NCBI GenBank assembly: GCA_937915865.1
Contig: CALGIG010000005.1
Span: 47,362-111,361, forward strand
Reading direction: 5' to 3'
DNA: 64,000 nt
From: an uncultured Prolixibacteraceae bacterium
Lineage (GTDB): Bacteria > Bacteroidota > Bacteroidia > Bacteroidales > Prolixibacteraceae
This document shows, piece by piece, positions 35,023-44,866 of the stretch. A model generated the notes under the pieces. The model was given only the letters and a program-made list of their open reading frames with translations. It searched no databases and had not been told where the DNA came from. A program made the translations under genes and the position numbers. Each line of letters starts with the position of its first letter. The first letter of the stretch is position 1.

Positions 35023-35636
35023 AGCATTTTATACTGACATTGTTTATTGTGTTTGCTTGTTACGCTTCCTTCGCTCAACGGTTTGAAGGAGGTCTGATTG
35101 GTGGTTTCAACGCAGCGCAGGTTGATGGAGACCAATACAAAGGCTATCACAAACCCGGGATTGCTCTGGGTGGATATGTAAAAACTGATTTATCGAGGAC
35201 CGTTTTTGTAGCAATGGAGTTGAAGCTAATGCAAAAAGGGGTTCGGAATATCGACTCGCTGGCAGTTGATCAGCAGCAGATTAAATATATTATGCGGTCG
35301 AACTACATCGATTTGCCTGTTTATCTTGGTTTTCGGACAAGCGAACGAATTTCAATGTTAATAGGTATTTCGCCCGGATATTTATTAAGTGGAAACGAAT
35401 ACAATGATTATGGCAAATTCCCGATTGAAGATCGACATCCGTTCAACTCGCTTGATTTGCAGGCAATGATTGGTTTTCGTTTGCAGCTTACTCACCGTAT
35501 TGCTGTTGATGTTCGTGGAGCATATTCTTTGTTGCCAATACGCAATCAACCTGGGAAAGAAATTTGGTACTGGAAGAGTAATCAGTTCAATAATATACTA
35601 AGTACTACTATTTTGTATCGACTTGATTTCATGTAG
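35019..35636 (+). CDS. PorT-like outer-membrane beta-barrel protein
   Basis: A 205-aa protein with a signal peptide (residues 1-19, ending SFAQ), followed by an eight-stranded barrel pattern starting GGLIGGFNAAQVDGD and ending in LYRLDFM. This is the form of the Bacteroidetes PorT/OmpW-like (outer membrane protein beta-barrel) family. It starts inside the sirtuin gene by a 4-bp ATGA overlap, so they are co-translated, but a shared task is not obvious. Confidence 0.8.
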   Translation: MKHFILTLFIVFACYASFAQRFEGGLIGGFNAAQVDGDQYKGYHKPGIALGGYVKTDLSRTVFVAMELKLMQKGVRNIDSLAVDQQQIKYIMRSNYIDLPVYLGFRTSERISMLIGISPGYLLSGNEYNDYGKFPIEDRHPFNSLDLQAMIGFRLQLTHRIAVDVRGAYSLLPIRNQPGKEIWYWKSNQFNNILSTTILYRLDFM

Positions 35637-35657
35637 ATTGAATTTAATTGTCGTTGT

Positions 35658-35688
35658 TTTGAAATATTAACAATGTTAATTATATTTG
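35658..35688 (+). promoter_or_regulatory. Bacteroidetes-type promoter of the TetR gene
   Basis: TTTG at 35658-35661, a 19-nt spacer and TATATTTG at 35681-35688 fit the consensus exactly. The TetR ATG follows at 35715, leaving a leader of about 20 nt. Confidence 0.65.
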
Positions 35689-35714
35689 CATTGTTTAATA
35701 TTTAAAACAATGTC

Positions 35715-36305
35715 ATGAAAAACAAAGATGTTCAGGAAATGCGAATGAAAAATTATTTCATTCAGGCTACAAAGGAAATCCTTAAATCTGAAGGTATTAA
35801 ACACGTAAGTGTACGTTCTGTTGCCGATAGGGCTGGTTATTCGTATACAACCATGTACAATTACTTTAAAGATTTGAACGATTTGGTTTTTTATTGCGTG
35901 GAAGATTTTTTTAATGAGTGCAAAGTATTTTCAGAAGAAAAGATAACTAACACGCCAAATGGAATAGAGAAATTGAAATTGAAAGTTTTGGCTTATGCCA
36001 ATTATTTTATCGAATATCCCGGTATTTTCGATCTCTTTTTTCTCGAACGAATGGGAGATCTTCAGCAAAAACAATCGACAGTTGATTCAATTAGTTTGTC
36101 GCTTGATCGTGTTTGCGATGATGAATGGTCTTATTGCCTCGATCATAATCTATTAAAATTTGACAACGTAGAACTTATTAAGAGTCAGGTTAGGTACGTA
36201 GTCACAGGCCTTTTATTATTTTATTTGAACCGTATAACTCCAACGACCTATGTCGTTTTTCAACAGAGGTTAAAAGCTCAACTCGACTTAATTTTGCCGG
36301 GATAA
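35715..36305 (+). CDS. TetR-family transcriptional regulator
   Basis: A 196-aa regulator. The N-terminal TetR HTH lies at about 20-65 (KHVSVRSVADRAGYSYTTMYNYF). The rest is a helical ligand domain without recognisable detail. It stands alone, followed by the converging galE; no obvious target is adjacent apart from its own promoter. Confidence 0.88.
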   Translation: MKNKDVQEMRMKNYFIQATKEILKSEGIKHVSVRSVADRAGYSYTTMYNYFKDLNDLVFYCVEDFFNECKVFSEEKITNTPNGIEKLKLKVLAYANYFIEYPGIFDLFFLERMGDLQQKQSTVDSISLSLDRVCDDEWSYCLDHNLLKFDNVELIKSQVRYVVTGLLLFYLNRITPTTYVVFQQRLKAQLDLILPG

Positions 36306-36460
36306 AATACACTGATTATCGGCAGGTATATATACTTATTAAGCTTACATAATGCCGAAAAACAGTATAGATCAACTAGTGAAGTAATCATCTGACTAAC
36401 AGAATGCTTCACTAGTATCTCTTTACTAAGTATGAGTTGCAGCTTTCCTTATGTATTTGC

Positions 36461-37486
36461 TTACTGTAATCCTCGTACTCTTTTTTCCCAAAGCCAGGCC
36501 GAAAGCATTGTTTCTTCAATACCTGTTTCTGCTTTCCATCCTAATTCTTCGTTTGCAAGCGATGTATCTGCCCAAATTTTTTCAATGTCGCCCGACCTGC
36601 GTCCCACAATTTTATAATTTAGTTTTACTCCAGTTGCTTTTTCAAAAGCTTGAATCGCTTCCAAAACCGAAACACCATTGCCCGTTCCCAGATTAAAGAT
36701 TTCGTATCTCTTTTTATTTTTATTTTCAATAAGACGTTTCACTGCAATTACATGAGCTTTTGCAAGGTCAACTACATTAATGTAATCGCGAACAGCTGAG
36801 CCGTCGGAGGTATTATAGTCATCACCAAAAACTTTAAGTTCGCTTCGTATGCCAGCTGCAGTTTGGGTAATAAAAGGGACCAGGTTCAACGGAACTCCAA
36901 GTGGCAGTTCGCCTATTAATGCGGAAGGATGGGCTCCAACCGGGTTAAAGTAGCGCAAGGCAATTCCTTTTATCTGTGGGTATGCCCGTATGGTATCGTT
37001 TAAAATATCTTCGTTAACACGTTTGGTATTTCCGTAAGGCGATTCGGCGTCTTTTCTCGGAGTTTGCTCGGTTACTGGTAGCTTGTCAGGTTGGCCATAG
37101 ACAGTGCACGACGAAGAAAAAACAATATTTGAAACATTGTATTTTATTTGGCATTCCAGAAGGTTTAAAAGCGAAACCAGATTATTCCGGTAATACATCA
37201 ACGGTTTTTCAACCGATTCACCTACAGCTTTTGATGCTGCAAAATGAATAATTGCTTCAATATTGGGATACTTCCTGAAAAGGTCGTCTACTTTTCCAAA
37301 ATCGGTTAAATCAAATTGCTCGAATTTCGGACGGATTCCACTGATTTTCTCAATACCATCCAACACATCGATGCTGGAATTTGAAAGGTTATCAACAATA
37401 ATTACTTCAAAACCTGCATTTTGAAGTTCAACGGTGGTGTGTGAACCAATGTACCCGGTGCCTCCGGTAACCAAAATTTGTTTCAT
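36461..37486 (-). CDS. galE: UDP-glucose 4-epimerase
   Basis: A 341-aa enzyme that interconverts UDP-glucose and UDP-galactose. Features: GGTGYIGSH (residues 7-15) NAD loop, FSSSCTVYGQP with the active Ser/Thr, YGNTKR with the catalytic Tyr-x-x-x-Lys, and the substrate region ALRYFNPVGAHPSALIGE. Length is standard. It is monocistronic here. Confidence 0.96.
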   Translation of the reverse strand: MKQILVTGGTGYIGSHTTVELQNAGFEVIIVDNLSNSSIDVLDGIEKISGIRPKFEQFDLTDFGKVDDLFRKYPNIEAIIHFAASKAVGESVEKPLMYYRNNLVSLLNLLECQIKYNVSNIVFSSSCTVYGQPDKLPVTEQTPRKDAESPYGNTKRVNEDILNDTIRAYPQIKGIALRYFNPVGAHPSALIGELPLGVPLNLVPFITQTAAGIRSELKVFGDDYNTSDGSAVRDYINVVDLAKAHVIAVKRLIENKNKKRYEIFNLGTGNGVSVLEAIQAFEKATGVKLNYKIVGRRSGDIEKIWADTSLANEELGWKAETGIEETMLSAWLWEKRVRGLQ

Positions 37487-37808
37487 GATAGGAGCTTATT
37501 TTTTGATGAATTGCAAATTTATGAAATAGCCATGAGAATCAATATACACACGATTTGAAAATAAATAATATCCTTTTTATTGGCTTATTAAAGTCGGAAA
37601 TTCCTTTGTACTGGCTGGTTGAAAAGAAATTTTTCGGTTAAATTTTCAAGTAAACAAATATACTCTTTTCTGCAATGAATGAACTGGTTTTCTTGATCTT
37701 GGTCTCTAAACAAAATGTTGTTTTCATAATGTATTGTCGTTTGTTGAAAACTTTGAATCGTTTAAACACTGAATTTTCTTATTTTTGACACAAATTAACA
37801 TGTAAGTT
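37487..37808. other. Intergenic region between divergent galE and HU-SPOR gene
   Basis: No gene seen. CAAATTTA at 37514-37521 is a possible -7 box for galE on the - strand, and TATTTTTG at 37780-37787 one for the + strand gene; neither has a -33 box at ideal spacing. Confidence 0.5.
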
Positions 37809-38729
37809 GTGGAGATTAGTCAATATTTAAAAGAGATTTTGCTTTTGAATGATTGTGTTATCATTCCTGAATTTGGTGGGTTTGTTGCAAATTATAACCC
37901 GGCAAAAGCTGATAATAACCAATTTAGCCCGCCATCAAAAGAAATAGCTTTTAATAATAAACTTATTTCCAACGATGGTTTACTTATCAATTACATCTCG
38001 GAGGCAGAAGGAATTAATTACTTTGAGGCTAAGCAAAAACTTGAAAACTTCATTGAGGAATTACTTCTGACCCTTGAACGAAACCGTAATGTTTATTTCG
38101 AAGGTATTGGGTATTTGTATTACAACTCGAAAGAAAATTTGCAATTTGAGCCACAGCTAAAAGAAAACTTGCTGGTTGATTCTTATGGTATGCAAAATTT
38201 TACTTTTGAAAAGGTCTATCAACGACAGATGCCTAAACCAGCCGCAAAAATAGATTATCACGAGCCAGTTCCGGTTATATTTCAGAAAAGAAAAGCCAAA
38301 AAGCTGGTTATCGCAATTCCGTTGTTGATTGCGATGGCTTTAATCCCTATGAAACACAATAATGAATATTTTGCCAAATCAGATATGGGATTTTTGGAAA
38401 CTATTACTCAAAATCAGGCAAAATCAACAACATCGGTTCAGGAGCAAGAACAAATAGACAAAGAATCTCAGGCTGGTTTTTTTTCATCACAAGCTCAGGA
38501 ATTCAAATATTTTATCATTGGAGGAAGTTTTAAGAGTGAAGAAAACGCCAATAAATACATTGAACAGTTAAAGGCACAGGGATATGCCGGACATAATCTG
38601 GGCGTATTTAATGGGTTAAACCGTGTTGCAATGATGGGTTTTGCGACACAGGAAGAAGCGCAAAAAGAACTCAATTCAATGCTTGCCAAAAATCCGGCCT
38701 CGGGCGTTTGGATTCATGTTGCACAATAA
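37809..38729 (+). CDS. HU-like/SPOR-domain membrane protein
   Basis: A 306-aa protein from a GTG start. The N-terminal 130 residues have the HU/CCDC81-like fold known from Bacteroidetes (EISQYLKEILLLNDCVIIPEFGGFVANY). A transmembrane helix lies at about 169-181, and a SPOR domain, which binds denuded peptidoglycan, at about 235-305 (FKYFIIGGSFKSEENANKYI). It probably acts at the division septum, perhaps tying DNA or ribosome-associated functions to the wall; the exact role is not established. Confidence 0.88.
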   Translation: MEISQYLKEILLLNDCVIIPEFGGFVANYNPAKADNNQFSPPSKEIAFNNKLISNDGLLINYISEAEGINYFEAKQKLENFIEELLLTLERNRNVYFEGIGYLYYNSKENLQFEPQLKENLLVDSYGMQNFTFEKVYQRQMPKPAAKIDYHEPVPVIFQKRKAKKLVIAIPLLIAMALIPMKHNNEYFAKSDMGFLETITQNQAKSTTSVQEQEQIDKESQAGFFSSQAQEFKYFIIGGSFKSEENANKYIEQLKAQGYAGHNLGVFNGLNRVAMMGFATQEEAQKELNSMLAKNPASGVWIHVAQ

Positions 38730-38911
38730 TTTCGGACAAGGAATAAAAAGTAATTTTACTTTTTCGATAACCTTAGTAGTTGCAATGGTACTGCATATAT
38801 TGTCTTAATCTTTATTTAATAATTTAACAAAAGATACTCACAAATAAATTTTCTGATAATTTGATGGGATTATTTTGTATTTTATTCCAATCGCCTATCT
38901 TCGTTGTCCGA

Positions 38912-38939
38912 ATAACACGAATCAAAAAATAAGTAACAC
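38912..38939. promoter_or_regulatory. Paired TAACAC repeat upstream of the NikR-like gene
   Basis: ATAACAC, 14 nt, GTAACAC: two direct half-sites with a 21-bp period, two turns of DNA, ending one base before the ATG. The same arrangement occurs upstream of the TonB receptor at 39359, so this is a likely self-regulatory operator. Confidence 0.6.
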
Positions 38940-38940
38940 C

Positions 38941-39342
38941 ATGGCAGTTTCCCGTTTTGGAGTTTCGCTCGAAGAAGAGCTTTTGGTGGCACTCGATAAA
39001 TATGTAGCAGAGAATAATTTTGCCAATCGATCGCAGGCCTTAAGGTTTTTGGTCGAAAAAAACCTGGTTGAACAGAAGTGGAAATGTGACAATATTGTTG
39101 CCGGAGTGGTTGCTTTGGTTTACAGTTGCCATAAACCGGAAATACGGAACCGCTCGTCCGAAATCCAATACCAATATCGAGATGCAGTTCTTGGCGTTCA
39201 GCTGTTTAATTTAAACGAAGAAAATTGTATGGAAATTATTTCAATAAAAGGGACATCGTCGCGATTAACGGAATTATCGGATAAATTTCTTAGTATCAAA
39301 GGAATCAAACATGGGAAACTTGTTATGAGCCGTACGCAATAA
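38941..39342 (+). CDS. NikR-family regulator without the nickel histidines
   Basis: A 133-aa ribbon-helix-helix regulator starting at ATG 38941 (an upstream frame to 38875 would run through the operator). The RHH is MAVSRFGVSLEEELL to NRSQALRFL, and the ACT-like C-domain is aligned by VALVYSCHK, IQYQYRDAV and ENCMEIISIKG with NikR. In E. coli NikR the ligands are His76, His87, His89 and Cys95; here the aligned positions have no His and only the Cys remains. It probably senses a different signal. The next gene is a TonB receptor with the same operator. Confidence 0.85.
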   Translation: MAVSRFGVSLEEELLVALDKYVAENNFANRSQALRFLVEKNLVEQKWKCDNIVAGVVALVYSCHKPEIRNRSSEIQYQYRDAVLGVQLFNLNEENCMEIISIKGTSSRLTELSDKFLSIKGIKHGKLVMSRTQ

Positions 39343-39358
39343 TTTTTTTGCACCTAAA

Positions 39359-39386
39359 GTAACACGAATTTTAAAAATAGTAACAC
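39359..39386. promoter_or_regulatory. Paired TAACAC repeat upstream of the TonB receptor
   Basis: GTAACAC, 14 nt, GTAACAC, matching the site before the regulator gene over most positions including the A-rich spacer (GAATTTTAAAAATA). It lies 18 bp before the receptor ATG, so a bound repressor would block transcription or translation start. Confidence 0.6.
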
Positions 39387-39404
39387 CAAATAAAATTTAT
39401 AATA

Positions 39405-41243
39405 ATGAATTTAAGATTTCTCTATTTTGTTTTGTTTTCAATATTTACAGGCTTGGCAAGCTTAACAAATGGTCAGGATATAAGTAAAGATACAGTTAGC
39501 ATTGAAGAAGTTGTTGTAACCGGAACCCCGGTGAAAATTAACCGGAACAATGTTCCAATGTCGGTATCAGTTGTTTCTCAGGCTCAACTCAACGAAAGCA
39601 GTGAATCAGCTGTTTTACCTGTTTTAAGTGGTACAGTGCCTGGTTTGTTTGTAACCGAAAAAGGTATTACCGGATTTGGAGTTTCTACAGGTTCCGCTGG
39701 TCAAATTACGATACGCGGAATTGGAGGAAATCCCACTACTGGTGTTTTGATGCTCATTGATGGTCATCCTCAATTTATGGGAATAATGGGGCATCCGTTG
39801 CCCGATTCGTATGTTACTTCCGACATTGAACGGGTTGAAATTATTCGAGGTTCAGGTTCAGTTCTTTATGGCTCAAATGCGATGGGTGGTGTGATAAACC
39901 TGATTACTAAAAAACAATCGAAAGATGGCTTTCACGCGAACTCACGGTTAATGTATGGGTCGTACAATACCCAAAAATATATGTTTTCAGGAGGCTATAA
40001 AAAAGATAGGCTTAATATTTATGTTTCTGGTAACCATGATCAAACTGATGGTCACCGCCCAAATTCAGATTTCAAAATTACAAACGGATACAGTAAGATC
40101 GGATACGAATTGAGCGAACATTTTAAATTGAATACCGATTTTAGTCTGGCAAAATTTAAATCCCAGGATCCGGGACCAGATACATTATATGCAGTAAAAG
40201 GCGAAACAATTGATATTACCCGTGGCTATGGCTCTTTTACGGCTGAAAACGACTTCAGGAAAGCGGCGGGTTCTGCTAAAATCTTTTACAATTTTGGAGA
40301 ACACAATATCACCGATGGGTTTCATTCGACTGACCACAATTATGGAATCAATTTGTTTGAATCACTTAAATTGCATGAGGGAAACACAATTACTGTTGGA
40401 TTTGATTATATGAACTTTGGTGGTTTGGCTGAAAACCTGAAAGCAATGGGAGGTAAAGGAATGGTTTTTGCCGACACAACTGTTTACGAACTAGGGTATT
40501 ATGTATTTGTGCAGCAGACATTTGCAAAAAAACTCACGGTAAATGGCGGGCTTCGTCTACAGCACAATCAGGTTTATGGAAATGAATGGGTTCCGTCTGC
40601 CGGGTTGGCTTGGCGAGCTAATGACAATACAACATGGAAAGCTTCATTTTCTAAAGGTTTTAGGAGCCCAACTATTCGGGAATTATTTCTCTGGGGGCCA
40701 AATCCGAAACTTCAGCCTGAAACGGTTTTTAACTATGAGGTTGGGATATTAAAGTCGTTTTGTGCCCGAAAGTTGAATTTTGAATTAACCGGTTTTTTTG
40801 TGAAAGGAGATAACCTGATTATAACTGTTCCTTTAAAGGGTTTGCAAAACGCCGGTGAAGTTAAAAATAAAGGTATCGAATTTTCGGCAGATGCTAATCC
40901 TTCGACAAAACTCAGTTTTCACGCGGCTTATAGTTATATCAACATGAAGCACCCAGTTTATGCAACTCCCGAGCACCAGTTATACGTCAATTCGCGTTAC
41001 CGGATGAATAAAGCCTCATTTATGCTAAGCTTTCATTGCGTAGCAAACCTTGATACCGACGCTTCAACCCAAACTCATTTCGAGGATTTCGCATTGGTAA
41101 ATGCACGAATTGGTTATTATTTTTCCCGGTTTGCTGAGGTATTTATAAATGGTGAGAATTTGCTGAATCAGAGATATGAGCAAAACAGATATTATACTAT
41201 GCCTGGAACTACTGTATTTGCGGGATTAAACTTTAACTTTTAA
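39405..41243 (+). CDS. TonB-dependent outer-membrane receptor
   Basis: A 612-aa receptor with signal peptide (about 1-23), a TonB-box-like SIEEVVVTGTPV, plug (PMSVSVVSQAQLNE to GGVINLITKK) and a 22-strand barrel ending in Phe (TVFAGLNFNF). It lacks the carboxypeptidase-like domain of SusC types, so it is of the metal-chelate/vitamin group. The NikR-like operator upstream suggests a metal or metal-complex cargo, though the regulator lacks nickel ligands. It is followed by a 284-bp gap with no gene and then an efflux operon. Confidence 0.88.
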   Translation: MNLRFLYFVLFSIFTGLASLTNGQDISKDTVSIEEVVVTGTPVKINRNNVPMSVSVVSQAQLNESSESAVLPVLSGTVPGLFVTEKGITGFGVSTGSAGQITIRGIGGNPTTGVLMLIDGHPQFMGIMGHPLPDSYVTSDIERVEIIRGSGSVLYGSNAMGGVINLITKKQSKDGFHANSRLMYGSYNTQKYMFSGGYKKDRLNIYVSGNHDQTDGHRPNSDFKITNGYSKIGYELSEHFKLNTDFSLAKFKSQDPGPDTLYAVKGETIDITRGYGSFTAENDFRKAAGSAKIFYNFGEHNITDGFHSTDHNYGINLFESLKLHEGNTITVGFDYMNFGGLAENLKAMGGKGMVFADTTVYELGYYVFVQQTFAKKLTVNGGLRLQHNQVYGNEWVPSAGLAWRANDNTTWKASFSKGFRSPTIRELFLWGPNPKLQPETVFNYEVGILKSFCARKLNFELTGFFVKGDNLIITVPLKGLQNAGEVKNKGIEFSADANPSTKLSFHAAYSYINMKHPVYATPEHQLYVNSRYRMNKASFMLSFHCVANLDTDASTQTHFEDFALVNARIGYYFSRFAEVFINGENLLNQRYEQNRYYTMPGTTVFAGLNFNF

Positions 41244-41527
41244 TGTGAAGAATATTATTAAATCGTTGGTTATCTGTTGGTAATTTGGCTGGATCGTTTT
41301 TTTTTAGACAAAAAGCGTGAATATTTGTAACGAATAAGGCATGTAATCGTCTTATGCTTTTATAAACAAAGTTCGGAACAGCAAGTACTAGTATTTTTGA
41401 GTTGAATGTTATAATAGAGGAGTTATTTCTCCGTTAGCGGGTTAAATTCTGCCATTCATCGAAAAAAATGCAATTAAGCTATTTGGATTTTGGATTTTTG
41501 AAGTGAAAACCAACAGAAAACAATGCC

Positions 41528-42253
41528 ATGATTAAATTAAACAACATTCACAAGTCCTATGTAATGGGCAATAACAGTCTCCATGTTCTTAAAGGTATCG
41601 ACCTTCAGATAGAACAGGGAGATTTTGTTTCTATCATGGGCTCATCAGGATCGGGTAAATCAACTCTTTTAAACATTCTTGGTATGCTCGATAATTACGA
41701 TGAAGGTTCGTATTACCTGGCTGGCACCCTGATTCAAAACATGAGCGAAAAGAAGGCTGCACAGTATCGTAATGATTTGGTCGGTTTTGTCTTTCAGTCT
41801 TTCAACCTTATTTCGTTTAAAAATGCAATGGAAAATGTAGCGCTTCCGCTTTATTACAAAGGCGTTCCGCGTAAAAAACGTAACCAGATTGCAATGGAAT
41901 ACCTCGAAAAACTTGGGTTGAAAGATTGGGCCAATCACATGCCAAATGAAATGTCGGGAGGACAGAAACAACGTGTAGCCATTGCACGGGCGCTTATCTC
42001 AAAACCAAAAATTATTCTGGCCGACGAACCTACTGGTGCGCTTGATACAGCAACTTCATACGAGGTGATGGAAATTTTGAAAGAAATCAACGATTCGGGA
42101 ATTACAGTAATTATCGTTACCCACGAACATGATATTGCTGCCATGACCCGTCAGATTATTCGCCTGAAAGACGGACGCATTCACGAAGTTATCCGTAACG
42201 GTGAATTAAAAGAGTTTAAGAAAAGCTACATGAAAGAACTGGTAACTGCCTAA
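41528..42253 (+). CDS. ABC transporter ATP-binding protein (MacB/LolD type)
   Basis: A 241-aa ATPase: Walker A GSSGSGKST (about 38-46), Q loop, signature MSGGQKQ, Walker B IILADEPTGALD, His of the switch in THEHD. The form is that of MacB/LolD-type systems that move substrates from the inner membrane to the periplasm by mechanotransmission. It lies 11 bp before the first permease and in an operon with both permeases, the adaptor and the TolC-like protein. Confidence 0.95.
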   Translation: MIKLNNIHKSYVMGNNSLHVLKGIDLQIEQGDFVSIMGSSGSGKSTLLNILGMLDNYDEGSYYLAGTLIQNMSEKKAAQYRNDLVGFVFQSFNLISFKNAMENVALPLYYKGVPRKKRNQIAMEYLEKLGLKDWANHMPNEMSGGQKQRVAIARALISKPKIILADEPTGALDTATSYEVMEILKEINDSGITVIIVTHEHDIAAMTRQIIRLKDGRIHEVIRNGELKEFKKSYMKELVTA

Positions 42254-42264
42254 ACTAAAAAAAC

Positions 42265-43521
42265 ATGTTCGATATTGATAAATGGCAGGAAATTTTTGCC
42301 ACCATCAAAAAAAACAAAATGCGGACTTTCCTTACGGGTTTTTCAGTTGCCTGGGGGATTTTCATGCTGATGATATTGCTCGGTGCTGGTAATGGCTTAA
42401 GTAATGGCGTTGCAAATAATTTTATGAACGATGCTGTTAACGCCATGTGGATATGGCAGGGAAAAACTACCCTTCCTTACCAAGGGATGAAAACAGGTAG
42501 AAATATCATGTTCTACAATCAGGATCAGGAAATTGTACAGAAAGTTCATGGAGTTGGGGTATCCTCTGGAAGGTATTTCATGGGAAATACTCGTTATTCT
42601 TTCGGGAAAGAATCAGGTGAATACACTACAATTACATGTCAGCCACATCTTCGCGATGTGGAAAACCTTCAAATAGAAAAAGGTCGTTTCATTAATGAAA
42701 TTGATATTCAGCAAAACCGCAAAGTTGTTGTAATTGGCGCCGATATAAAGGCAGCGCTTTTTAAAGATAATGAAGCTGTTGGAGAATATGTAAATATTAA
42801 TATGGTTCCGTTTAAGGTGGTTGGTATTTGTACCGAACCTGGGTCAACGAGGAATAGAAATGCCTACATGCCTTTGTCAACAGCCCAAATGATTTTTAAC
42901 GGTAATAACCGGCTACATAATTTGGCACTAACTATAAATGCCAACACACTTGAAGAAACCAAAGCTATCGAAGAACAAATCAGGAATGCACTTGGCCGTC
43001 AGCATAAATTCGATCCTAAAGACGAAAGCGCTATTGGACTTTACAACAAATTGGAGAACTATATTCAAACCATGAGGATTTTTCAGGCAATTAAGATTTT
43101 TATCTGGATAATTGGTATAGGTACTTTAATTGCAGGGATTGTTGGTGTTAGTAACATCATGCTCATTGTTGTAAAAGAAAGAACCAAAGAAATTGGAATT
43201 AGGAAGGCGTTAGGCGCAAGCCCAGCTTCGGTTATCGGGTTGATTTTACTTGAATCAATCATGATAACAACACTTGCTGGTTACATTGGGCTTGTTTTAG
43301 GGACCGGGCTTATGGAAATGATAAATTATTTTATGGTTCAATCGGCTGGGGCAGCAACAGCAACCGATCAAAGTGAAACTATTTTCATGAATCCGACTGT
43401 CGATCTGAATATTGCAATTTATGCTACTCTCTTATTAATTGTTGCAGGAGCGTTTGCAGGTTACATTCCGGCCAAAAGAGCCGCCAGTATTAAACCAATA
43501 GTTGCCCTGCGCGACGAATAA
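42265..43521 (+). CDS. MacB/FtsX-type permease 1
   Basis: A 418-aa membrane protein: N-terminal helix (about 22-42), a periplasmic MacB_PCD domain (to about 275) and three C-terminal helices of the FtsX domain with the coupling motif ERTKEIGIRKALGASP. It ends 16 bp before the second permease gene. The two permeases are related but distinct, so the transporter is probably a heterodimer. Confidence 0.92.
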   Translation: MFDIDKWQEIFATIKKNKMRTFLTGFSVAWGIFMLMILLGAGNGLSNGVANNFMNDAVNAMWIWQGKTTLPYQGMKTGRNIMFYNQDQEIVQKVHGVGVSSGRYFMGNTRYSFGKESGEYTTITCQPHLRDVENLQIEKGRFINEIDIQQNRKVVVIGADIKAALFKDNEAVGEYVNINMVPFKVVGICTEPGSTRNRNAYMPLSTAQMIFNGNNRLHNLALTINANTLEETKAIEEQIRNALGRQHKFDPKDESAIGLYNKLENYIQTMRIFQAIKIFIWIIGIGTLIAGIVGVSNIMLIVVKERTKEIGIRKALGASPASVIGLILLESIMITTLAGYIGLVLGTGLMEMINYFMVQSAGAATATDQSETIFMNPTVDLNIAIYATLLLIVAGAFAGYIPAKRAASIKPIVALRDE

Positions 43522-43537
43522 AAGAGGAGGCTTAGCT

Positions 43538-44797
43538 ATGTTTGATATTGACTTGTGGAGAGAAATAATAAGCGCTCTTAAAAAGAACCGGTTGAGAAGT
43601 TTCATGACTGCATTCGGTGTTTTCTGGGGAATTTTTATGCTGATTATTATGTCGGGCGCTGGCCGTGCTCTCGAAAACGGAGTAATGGATGGCGTAAAAG
43701 CCTTTGCAACAAATTCAGCATTTTTCTGGACAGAAAGAACAAGTGTTCCTTATGGCGGGTTTCAGCGCGGGCGCCGATGGAATTATGAAACCGGAGATAT
43801 GGATTATATACGTGATAATGTAAAAGAAATTCAATATTTATCACCACGTCTGTTCGGAAACCAGCAATCGGGTAATAATACAATCCGTGGCGAAAGAACT
43901 GGAGCATTCAATGTTTTTGGCGATTATCCTGATTATTTCAAAATTGACCAGTGGACTCCCGTCAAAGGAAGGCTGATCAACGATATTGACATCATTCAGG
44001 AACGCAAGGTGTGTAACATTGGCGAACGTGTTGCCGAAACCATGTTTGCACAAGACGAAAACCCAATTGGACAATACCTGAAGATTAGTGGTGTTTATTA
44101 TCAGGTAGTTGGCGTCATCCATGCCGAAACACGAATGAATATTGGCGGAGGTAAAAAAGAGGAGACTATTATAATTCCTTTTTCAACTATGCGTAAAGCT
44201 TACAACTATGGAAACAGGGTATATTTCTTCTCGGTGACCTCAAAACCAGGAACCAGTGTAAGCGATATGGAAGATAAACTGAAAAAGATATTGAAAGACC
44301 GGCACAAAATTGCGCCTGAAGATTTACAGGCTGTTGGCTCCTTTAATCTTGAAAAAGAGTTCCTTAAATTTAATGCTTTGTTTATTGGTATTCAGTTATT
44401 GACCTGGATTGTTGGACTTGGAACATTGCTGGCGGGTGTAATTGGTGTTAGTAATATTATGCTTGTGATTATTAAAGAACGAACTCCGGAAATTGGGATA
44501 CAGCGTGCAATTGGCGCTACTCCGGCTACTGTAATTAAACACATTGTTGCTGAAAGTGTATTTTTAACAGTAATGGCTGGTTATATTGGGCTTTCGCTTG
44601 GCGTTGCGTTGTTGGAATTGTTAAACCGTATTTTACAGAAGGGTGGTGATGAAATGTTTTTCCGTCGCCCTGAGGTCAACCTATCGATGGCCCTTTCGGC
44701 GCTGGGAGTTTTAGTTATTGCAGGAATTTTTGCTGGGTTAATACCTGCAAAACGAGCTATTAGTATTAAGCCAATTGATGCCATTAGAGACGAATAG
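43538..44797 (+). CDS. MacB/FtsX-type permease 2
   Basis: A 419-aa paralogue of the previous protein with the same order of parts (MFDIDLWREIISALKKNRLRS start, periplasmic domain, FtsX domain with ERTPEIGIQRAIGATP). The ATG at 43538 is chosen because it matches the start of the first permease; an upstream frame to 43502 overlaps that gene. Both keep full-length periplasmic domains. Confidence 0.92.
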   Translation: MFDIDLWREIISALKKNRLRSFMTAFGVFWGIFMLIIMSGAGRALENGVMDGVKAFATNSAFFWTERTSVPYGGFQRGRRWNYETGDMDYIRDNVKEIQYLSPRLFGNQQSGNNTIRGERTGAFNVFGDYPDYFKIDQWTPVKGRLINDIDIIQERKVCNIGERVAETMFAQDENPIGQYLKISGVYYQVVGVIHAETRMNIGGGKKEETIIIPFSTMRKAYNYGNRVYFFSVTSKPGTSVSDMEDKLKKILKDRHKIAPEDLQAVGSFNLEKEFLKFNALFIGIQLLTWIVGLGTLLAGVIGVSNIMLVIIKERTPEIGIQRAIGATPATVIKHIVAESVFLTVMAGYIGLSLGVALLELLNRILQKGGDEMFFRRPEVNLSMALSALGVLVIAGIFAGLIPAKRAISIKPIDAIRDE

Positions 44798-44866
44798 TCT
44801 TTTTTAATGATTATTGATATATAGCGATTAAAGTATTCAGAAACAGAAACTATAAAAAGACCAATT

